NCBI GenBank assembly: GCA_963970005.1
Contig: CAXAMN010006668.1
Coordinates: forward strand, 686,087-750,086
DNA: 64,000 nt
Origin: Durusdinium trenchii
Lineage: Eukaryota > Sar > Dinophyceae > Suessiales > Symbiodiniaceae
Direction: 5' to 3'
The first letter of the stretch is position 1, and the number at the start of each line of letters is the position of its first letter. Positions 56,812 to 64,000 of the stretch are shown one piece after another. The notes under the pieces were generated by a model. That model saw only the letters and a list, made by a program, of their open reading frames with translations, was not told the origin of the DNA and searched no databases. Position numbers and translations under genes: made by a program.

Positions 56812-56917
56812 AGCAAGGACGCTACTAGAGGCTCCTGGCCTTGCTACTAGGAGCATTCTTGCTTCTAGGAACAAAGGGCATCGCTACTAGGAGCAAGGAC
56901 GCTACTAAAGAAGTGTC
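56812..56917. repeat. CTAGTAGCGTCC repeat, inverted orientation
   Basis: GAGCAAGGACGCTACTAGAG to GGAGCAAGGACGCTACTAAA; the reverse complement matches the unit at 51.3 and 56.1 kb. Confidence 0.85.
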
Positions 56918-57016
56918 TTAATCCGGTTGAAAACTGGTCGAAATGCCCAACCACCTGTAAGGACCAGGTGATCCTCCAGGCAACAAACCTGGAGAAACAT
57001 GCTCCCGCCCAGGTTC

Positions 57017-57090
57017 ATTGAAGACTAAGAAATCACCACGGGAGAGGAGAACAATTGAAGACTAAGAAACCACCACGGGAGAGGAGAACA
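57017..57090 (+). repeat. 37-bp perfect-period tandem duplication
   Basis: ATTGAAGACTAAGAAATCAC at 57017 and ATTGAAGACTAAGAAACCAC at 57054 each continue CACGGGAGAGGAGAACA. One mismatch. Confidence 0.95.
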
Positions 57091-57149
57091 TCTTCCAAAT
57101 CAGCCAGGGGCTATCTGCTGTGATCAATTTCTGGTTGACGCAAACACTT

Positions 57150-57385
57150 GACAAGCGGGCCCATGAACATCTTGCCACGTGTCTATGGCAAGTTCCAAGC
57201 CGCAGCAAATATGCAGCTGGCAGAAGCAAACCTTGGTGCGACGCCGCTTGGACACGTTTGGACCTGCTGGAGTGAATCTAGAAAGGGAGAATTCAACATA
57301 GTTCAACCACTTCCCCCATAAAGGTGTGATTTGTTTCAGTTGGTCCTTGGGAGACTTGGCACATGTTCCTAGTGCGAATATAGAG
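57150..57385 (-). CDS. Exon-like segment, basic protein
   Basis: The minus-strand frame reads FALGTCAKSPKDQLKQITPL, then WGKWLNYVEFSLSRFTPAGP and NVSKRRRTKVCFC. Protein-like with a basic patch. No proven splice sites. Text at 57541-57600 in the same strand (VGASETLASPVGAWST) may be another exon. Confidence 0.35.
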
Positions 57386-58159
57386 TCGGCCATAGTTGGC
57401 CCGTACTTTTTGTGAAGTCTTATGTATGTGATTGTATGTGTTTTTGAGCAGACATGAGCAAACTGAACATGACTCATGTCTTGTGGGTCTCCCTGTGTAA
57501 AAACTACTACTATACTGCATGTAATATCCACGGACTTTTTGCAGGTGGACCAGGCGCCAACTGGCGAGGCCAACGTTTCTGACGCGCCAACTATTTGCAT
57601 TCAAGGAGCCATGACTAGACGCAAGATCATCAAAGAGAAGGAGAGGCCAGGCAGAATATCTAGTGCTCCACCTGAACGAAAGGGATTCGACAAGCTGAAG
57701 CTGGGCCGCCCATAACTGTCACTATCTGTCACTCCTATTGCTCCCCCCTACCTCCTGACTTTCTCCCACACATCCAGCTCTTCAGCTATCACAGCCGGTG
57801 TCATGGTTTGGTCGCCCAGGGTGCACAGTCTATCTGCAGGTCTAAACCACTCCTGCCCGTTCAATCCCCACGGATGTCATGGAAGAAATCCTGCCGAATT
57901 CTGTCCACCTTGTCCAAGCAAATGTCTGGAACAAATGAGAAATAGGAACAAATCCCTCAAAGCTCAACAGGAACCCTTCCTGAAAAGTTGGCTTCTTTTA
58001 TTTCCAACGGAAGCACCTTCCCTATCCTTCTTTCACTTCGCCCAAAAGTGCAACCTCCATGACACCGGGACCCGAAAAGCCGGGACCTCGCCTGCGATGG
58101 CCTTGCCATAGCTCACATTATCCGTCACAAAGCTGGCAATCAGGCGACAAGACCTCGGT

Positions 58160-58262
58160 CCATAAGACGGTCAGACGTGGTCGAGCGAGAAGTGAAGGGG
58201 ACGGTCGGACGACTGTCGGACGGTCAGACGTGGACCCAAATGGGTGTTGCAGACGGTTTGAC
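58160..58262. repeat. GGACGGTCAGACGTGG repeat
   Basis: GACGGTCAGACGTGG occurs twice (about 58167 and 58219), with GGTCGGACGACTGTCGG between them. Part of a scattered set of GGTCG/CGACC-rich patches. Confidence 0.6.
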
Positions 58263-58628
58263 GTTTGACTGGAGTCCACAAAGACCCTGATGCCACTTGG
58301 TGAAATATATAGGAAACCTCTGTTCAAGTGGTGAACGTGCAGTGGATTTAGATGGATGTAGTGTTCCCATCAACAATACATGCATCGTGTCTCCTCATAC
58401 ATATTCAAAGGTTCAAGTTGTTGTCCATGTCCTTGGACATCTGCATGATCCACATATTTGCATTTCGCATCTCTGCTGCGAACAAAGGGTCAGGTGGTTA
58501 TGAGTTATAGCATATAGCATCATATAGCTAGCTGTCTATGATTGTATATGAGTCGCCTAGCTGATTGCACCATCCCCACAGAATCTGTGTCCCCGTGCTT
58601 ATGCTTCAAGCCAGATCGGTTTCCTGAT

Positions 58629-58854
58629 GTACACTCCTCAAAACTTACGAGGAAGTAAATCTAGGCGAGGACGCTGTTTACGAGGAAGTTGGTGATCATG
58701 TAAAATCCCCCCGGGAATAGACCACAGACAGGTAAGGTTGATTGGGACCATGACTTCCTGGTTAGGTTGATTGGGACATGCTTTAAAACACTTCCTGGTA
58801 AACCAAATGGCTGGGTGTCTAGATTTACTTCCTCGTAAGTTCTGGGGAGTGCAC
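58629..58854. mobile_element. Non-autonomous element with 36-bp terminal inverted repeats
   Basis: The left end GTACACTCCTCAAAACTTAC runs on to ...GAGGAAGTAAATCTAG (58629-58664). It is mirrored by CTAGATTTACTTCCTCGTAA ...GGGGAGTGCAC (58819-58854), with 33 of 36 bases complementary. The 150-base interior has no ORF but two direct copies of AGGTTGATTGGGAC (about 58735 and 58764). MITE-like. Target-site duplication not obvious. Confidence 0.8.
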
Positions 58855-58934
58855 ACATGCCATCGATCATGTGCAAGGTGAATTCACAGATACCTGCTTT
58901 GATTAGAATACACAAATGCAAATCTAACGGAATC

Positions 58935-59215
58935 TAACGAGGAATTTAAAGAACCTCTCTCTCTTGATCCTGTTTAACGAGGAAGTTTACCAAGTTATCA
59001 CAAAAATTGGTAGGCTTCTTTGTTGGCTAAATGCTTCTGGACATTCTAGTTTTTGCACTGACAAACGAGGAAGTCGAGCAAGTCTAGCAAGTTTAGCATG
59101 TCAAACTTACGAGGAAGAAGTCTTTCCCAACTCAAGAATATGACACGCAGAGCCTCCACAGTAAGATGCTAAACGAGGAATATTATAGGGAAACTACTTC
59201 CTCGTAAGTTCTGGA
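58935..59215. repeat. Cluster of ACGAGGAAG motifs, diverged second element
   Basis: ACGAGGAA occurs at about 58938, 58978, 59065, 59110 and 59174, and as TTCCTCGT at 59198. The outer pair AAACTTACGAGGAAG (59104) and CTTCCTCGTAAGTTCTGGAG (59197) repeat the ends of the 58.6-kb element, so this is probably a related, partly deleted copy. Confidence 0.7.
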
Positions 59216-60864
59216 GAGAGTAATTGTTGCATCACATGTCGCATGCCAAAGGAAGTGCTAAAGGAAACTCAGCTAGCATGTTCTGGAAATTGGCCGTAAT
59301 CCACCTGCTTCAAGGTGCACGTGCCTGGGCTGCTAGATGAACACCCCAACCAGTCTCTTCAGTCGAACTTCATCTACAACCCAGTACGTACTCAGTCTTA
59401 CTCACCGCTCTCTCAGCACTTGAAACCTCACATCGCGCCGTCCGAAGAACGGACAGCGGCACCGCTCGTGTTCCACGGCCATTCGCAACCGAGCCACACG
59501 ATGAAGACGTAGAGTCCCGTGACCTCGCCCAAGCGCCAGAGGGACAACTTCTGCCAATCTGCCCTCAGGTCCATCCGACGGCGCTTGGGTGTCCCGTTGG
59601 GGTCACCGACGAGCTTGGGAGCGGCTGGAAATTCGGCAGCTTCGGCAGCTCGGGACCGAGCAAGATCCTGCCTGGCTGTAGCCAGTGATGTTCAGTCACC
59701 CGACCTTCAAGACACAGAAGTAGAACCTCTGTTGCTTTGCCCCATGGAATGCATTTGAATCTGCCGGCCTCTTGCGCGGCCTCTTGCGCCAGCGTGCTTA
59801 TAATATATGTCGAATGTTGTATGTTGCTGATGCATTGTAGCTTAGTGATCACAAATCGGGGCCACCTCACGGATCACTGGACCCTCACAGCCAGGGCTCG
59901 GACCCATGACCGGTGAAACAAATACATCTTTCATCATTTTCTTGCACACATCTTTCAACTTTCAAACCATCTTTTAATCATGCAAGCTGGACATCCAGTG
60001 TGGAATGGAAAACCGCTGTCAACTCCCCCAAGTGTGTTAAGTCTGCGTTAAAACATGGCCACCAGAATTCTGATGATGGCAAAAGAACAACTAGTAACTA
60101 GCTTGGGTACCTTCGCTGCTGAGTTCCTCCTGCCGTTGCCCCCCAAATAAGAAAACAAACTCACAATGGGGCCCAGGGCCAGTCTGTCTCCAATCATGTC
60201 AAACGCACCAGTCCGTTGGGGGGGGGGGCTGGGCCACCCGCGGTCGGTCCCCCGACAGCCCAAGGCGCATGAAGCCTGACTCCTCCGCATACAAATCGAG
60301 GCCTAACATCGACCGAGGTCGGTCCATGTTGGGACCGTTTTGGAGTCAGGTGGAAACCACCTGGTTCACCTGGTTTGGATTTGAGATGATTTGAGGAACC
60401 TAGGGGAAACATGATAACACTGACTAGCTTCGCTAATTAACTTGGACTATGAAGACCACATCCATCCAAATTTTCCCTCTTCCAGCACACTTCCAAACAT
60501 CTGGAAAAAGATTCGAATGGCCCAGAACTTCAGAATCCCCCACTTCCAACCCTTCTCTCGGTCATGTGAAACACCGCGAAGAGGAGGAACCCCAAACACA
60601 CATCAACAGCCCACGTCCGGTGCAACCCCCCCACGCCCACGTCTCTGGGCCGGGTTCGTTCCACCACGGGGCGGTGATCCACCGGCCCAAGCAGGGAGGT
60701 GATGCCACCCTGGCGGAGGCTTAACCTCGGGTAGACCCTGGCGGACCGGCCCCGTGCGGCAGGTGTGCAGCAGGGGGGGGGACTTCGCAAGACAGCGAAG
60801 GTTCCTTTTGAGAAGAAAAGGAGATAGCCTCAACATGCCTCAACTCAACACAGGTGCTTTGTAA
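59216..60864. other. No supportable gene
   Basis: A GC-rich frame at 59519-59758 (+), reading RQRDNFCQSALRSIRRRLGV, is open but lacks start or splice support. GGTCGGTCC-type text lies at 60235-60330, with runs of 9 or more G at 60219 and 60773. Confidence 0.3.
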
Positions 60865-61089
60865 ATAAACCAATCATACAAGTACTTCACTCTTGAACAA
60901 GTCCTGGACTTCTTGCGGACCAAAGCGGAGGAAGGCGACGTTTTGGCCAAGGCACGTGGCGATGACACTGCCAAAGAAATAGCCTGAGCAGTCGAGGACG
61001 CTCACCAAAAACATCCGTCACCTCCCGTCACCTTTGCAGTGACTCGGTACAAACAGACTGAGAAGAAGTCCCCGCACCCCCCGCACTAG
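60865..61089 (+). pseudogene. Coding-like frame interrupted by one TGA
   Basis: Reads YFTLEQVLDFLRTKAEEGDV, then LAKARGDDTAKEIA, TGA at 60985-60987, and continues in the same frame AVEDAHQKHPSPPVTFAVTR and YKQTEKKSPHPPH to TAG. Both halves are protein-like. A recent nonsense mutation, an unseen small intron or a read-through codon could explain it; a dying gene copy is the simplest. Confidence 0.4.
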
Positions 61090-61689
61090 TACTGGTGGGC
61101 TCTGTTGAGTAGCGCCCGACAGCTTGCAATGCAAAACTCCAGAAAGGTCATAAGCTTGTGGGATGCAAACAGTCGAGACAGCCACGCTCACATTTGTTCC
61201 ATATCCATCCACCTCAGAAGATCTTTTGACCCTAAACCCACCTGAAACATTCCGACCACCAACGATTGATTTCCATGGATTTCCAATTTCCAGGACAAAA
61301 CCGCAACAAGCATCACAAGCTGTTTCAAGTGGGTCAACCAGGGTGAGCAGGGTATTTACTATAGGCTACCTCTTGCCGTCTCCTGCCATTCATCAAGAAC
61401 AGTCCTAGGACTTCTGGCTACCTAGGCTCGGAGCCAAAACCCCTCTGGGTATTGGTAGCTGGCAGGCTCCAATGCAATGCTCAAGCAAAAGAGGCTGTCA
61501 ACAACGGGGTTCAAAACCTGTATGAACTAGCAGACCAACCAAGGCCAATGTACCAAGGGTCTCAACCCTTCCAAGAGCGAGCGCTATCCGAAGCACCCTT
61601 TTCACTCACCTCGTAGCTCCATGGCGCGTTAAGCGCGAACAAAGGCAAAAGGACATCCTGGGATTTGGGCCACAGCAAACCGTCGGAGA
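61090..61689. other. 3' flank of the copia-type element; no LTR identified
   Basis: Beyond the stop of the reverse transcriptase ORF the minus strand reads to GAGCTACGAG|GTGAGTG (about 61614), a good splice donor. No terminal repeat can be proven because the other LTR lies outside the window. Confidence 0.4.
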
Positions 61690-63999
61690 TCAACCATTCT
61701 CAAGCTTGGGGGAACACAAGTGGCTGTACCTGTCAAGAACGTTTTCCGAAATGCCCCAAAACTCTTGATCAAAGACGGTTGGCTGGGCGACCACAGGATT
61801 CTCTCGTCCGGCCTTCTTGAGTCGTTTCGAACTCGTGAAGCTTGGATCATAGCGAAGGGTCCATGATCCCTCAACCATGACCTTCTCTAAAATTCCAGGA
61901 GGCAGTGGCTTTGTGAGCGCATCAGCGATCTGTGACTCGCTGTGCACCCACCGCACAATCGTTGAATTCCGCTCAATGGATTCAAGGAGGCACAACACTT
62001 CCAAAGCGGTGTATTTGTCTTTCAGACCTGCACCGCTGGAGTTGAGATCTCGCTTGATGAGCACATCATACAAAGCTTTGGCATCTACGATCACCGCTCC
62101 ACAAATGCGGCATACAGCCAATGAAGGCTGCTTCAAATCGACTTGGATGCCACAAAACTCTGCCCAAGCCAGCCTAGTGAACATCAGCTCCTGATCACAT
62201 TCCGCCAGGGCTTGGGTCTCTGCGCTCAAAGACGAACGAGCCTTTCGCTGCAAGCGAGCCGATCGCCATGACACCAGTGACAGTGGGCTCCTGGTGCCTT
62301 GCAACATCTTGGGTGACGCTGCGGCGATGACATAGCCTCCAGTGCTGCTAAGGTCCTTCCGGTTGGCCAATGCCGCATCCGACCAACCTAGGAAACAAAC
62401 ATCCAAAGGATCGCCAACGTGCAACTGGTTCACACGCACTGACACATGGCGACCGTGGAATGCTTCACGCAGCAACTTGTTCGTGGCTCTCAATGTACCA
62501 ACTGTTGCACTGCTGATCTCGCTTTGTAGCTGTCCAAGTCGGGCAGCAAGCAATGGTGAACTCTGGTTGATTCTCCACTGCAGGGCCCCCAACACACCAC
62601 GCAGCTGTGTCAACTCCTCTGCTTTCACAGGATCGTGATCTTGTCGGGCCTCGAACTCGATGGGTTCAATGCCCTCGATGAATTTGGAGTGACTCAAAAC
62701 AAAGCTGAAATCCTCTTGCTCCATGATCTGCAGGCCACAATGTGTGAAGCTGGAAAACTCCCAGGGCGACCATTTGAATCGGCTGTAAAAAGATGTAATC
62801 TTGGCCACCCATTCTTCATTGGCTTCGTCGCCGGACACCAAGAAATCGTCCACATGTGAGCAGACATATCCCAGTGTTTCCTGCCTACCCTCGGTGGTGG
62901 ATTCCCCATTGGAAAACAACAGCCACAAACACGGGTCGGTCCGGCTCTGAACAAAGCCAAGTTGCTTCAGTGTGTTCTTCACACACTGGAACCAAGATGC
63001 TGGAGCGTTCACGAGCCCGTAGCAGGACTTGATGACCTGGACGGCCTCACCTGCTTTCAAACCAAGTGCGGTTGCGAGCTCTGGAACAGGCAGTGCGAAG
63101 AGGTTCCGGTCGGCTTCTGAGGCCTCGCCCTGAAGGAAGGCGCTCTTGACGTCGCCCTTGAGCACTCGCCAGGCGCGAACCGAAGAGTACTGCAATGCCA
63201 GCTGCCTTGTTCTTCTGGTCATAGTCGGTGCGGCAGACTGGATGTCCTCCAGGTCCGGGTCCTCATACCCGATGAGAACGATGCGGCCCTTTGCGGCTCC
63301 GGTGTCTTTGTACGTCAACACCCACCGCATGCGAACCAAACGGTCCTTGGGCACTGGTCCAATGGCCTTTCGAACGGCCTGAGCAGCGAGCCATTGGGAT
63401 ACCTCTGCATCTTTGGCTGTCTTGAAGAGAGCCTTTTTCTCTGGTGAGAGTTCGTGCCATCGAACTTCTGCTCCTTTCACTTTCTTCACAAAGAAGGTCT
63501 GGGCGTCCCTCTTCATAGATCGCCATTCGCTGGCTTTCACAGGCAAAGAAAGCTCGATCTCGCAAGCCAAATCACCAAGGCGAAGCTCGCCCTTTGAGGA
63601 AAAGAAGCCATGTGCCAGCAGCTCATCGTCGGTCTCAGCTGCCAGCTTCATCCTCTGCTTCTTGAACAGTGGCTGCTCAAACAGCTCGGGCATGTTCCTG
63701 CCCTGTGCCATGGCTGTCGGGTCATACCCGGGATCACGGATGACGCGGCCGAGATCTATGGGGGAGCGTGTCCCGCTTTGGGGTCCGCTAGAAGGTGCAC
63801 TACCGCTACCCAAACCAGGGGTTCCGGGGTTTACGGAAGAAGGTTCCCGAAAAACATCCGTCTTCTTTTCTTCTTTCGTTCTTGATGCCTTGGCCTTCTG
63901 ACGTGCCCCTTCGTCGGCCGGCATCTCACTCACATTTCTTTTTGGGGTCTGCATCATTCGGACATCTTCTGGGGTCCGCTGGGCATCTTCTGGGGCCCG
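61690..63999 (-). mobile_element. Ty1/copia-type retrotransposon polyprotein: reverse transcriptase and RNase H, 5' end outside window
   Basis: An unbroken frame with a Met at 63957 and no stop upstream to the window edge, where a 21-base unit (PEDAQRT / PEDVRM) is repeated. Counting from that Met: a Lys/Glu/Ser-rich linker (1-140); RVT_2 domain from about 205 (RMRWVLTYKDTG) with catalytic D269 in GDVKSAFLQGE, SCYGLVNAPASWFQ (311-324), TDPCLW (340-345) and D370-D371 in HVDDFLVSG; then copia RNase H with D527 (GWSDAA), E580 (SLSAETQALAE), D625 (VDAKALYD) and D679 (IADALTKPLP). Gag, protease and integrase would lie beyond the window. All catalytic acids are present, so the domain may be active. 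YxDD is HVDD here, which is usual in copia relatives (Y/H-V-D-D). Confidence 0.92.
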
Positions 64000-64000
64000 T

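Noticed and set aside
1..64000. Relic of the dinoflagellate spliced leader (TTTTGGCTCAAG)
   Set aside because: Only short partial matches (GGCTCAAG near 3916, CTTGAGCC in several places). No 12-base match on either strand was noticed.

Overview
The window looks like nuclear DNA of a dinoflagellate, probably a suessialean (Symbiodiniaceae or Polarella type). Three things suggest this. Reading frames are broken into many short exons. Their inferred introns start with GC or GA as often as GT and end AG|G. The recognisable proteins belong to families that I recall, from memory and not from a search, as highly multi-copy in dinoflagellate genomes. Nothing looks prokaryotic, and I see no rRNA, CRISPR array, operon or convincing tRNA.

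The gene-dense core is about 13.0-27.2 kb, and every supportable exon there is on the minus strand. Reading 5' to 3' (high to low coordinate): (A) coiled-coil-like exons, a long Glu-rich exon that contains a 10-base assembly gap, and an Arg-Gly/Pro-rich exon (27.2-23.6 kb). (B) A methyltransferase-like protein with EVFSG, GVPCS and IEQP motifs and a downstream SQAYPTRFA block (23.5-20.4 kb). (C) A gene with an Ala/Pro/Lys 13-residue repeat, Lys-rich exons and a GIY-YIG-like domain, ending at 16.02 kb. (D) A gene with GDE, FRGDW, CWxC, PKAH and DED motifs that ends at 13.02 kb. For most exons, phases fit from one to the next when joined at AG|G boundaries. That fit is the main evidence that they are real. 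Where one gene ends and the next begins is uncertain; A+B and C+D could each be one transcript.

The left flank (0-12.9 kb) is gene-poor. It has a Gly/Ala-rich exon end at the left edge, a few isolated exon-like segments, a long palindrome near 3.75 kb and a 55-bp minisatellite at 11.2-12.0 kb. The right flank (27.2-61.6 kb) is mostly repeats: GT-rich, polypyrimidine and tetranucleotide tracts, dispersed arrays built on CTAGTAG, a 103-108 bp terminal-inverted-repeat element in two copies, and a cluster of ACGAGGAAG inverted repeats. It holds only a few coding-like pieces: a coiled-coil ORF at 43.3 kb with a broken inverted copy 0.8 kb away, and an acidic ORF at 49 kb.

The right edge (61.7-64.0 kb, minus strand) holds the reverse transcriptase/RNase H half of a Ty1/copia-type polyprotein. 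Its frame stays open through the window edge, so gag, protease and integrase would lie outside.

All names rest on motif reading. No database search was possible.
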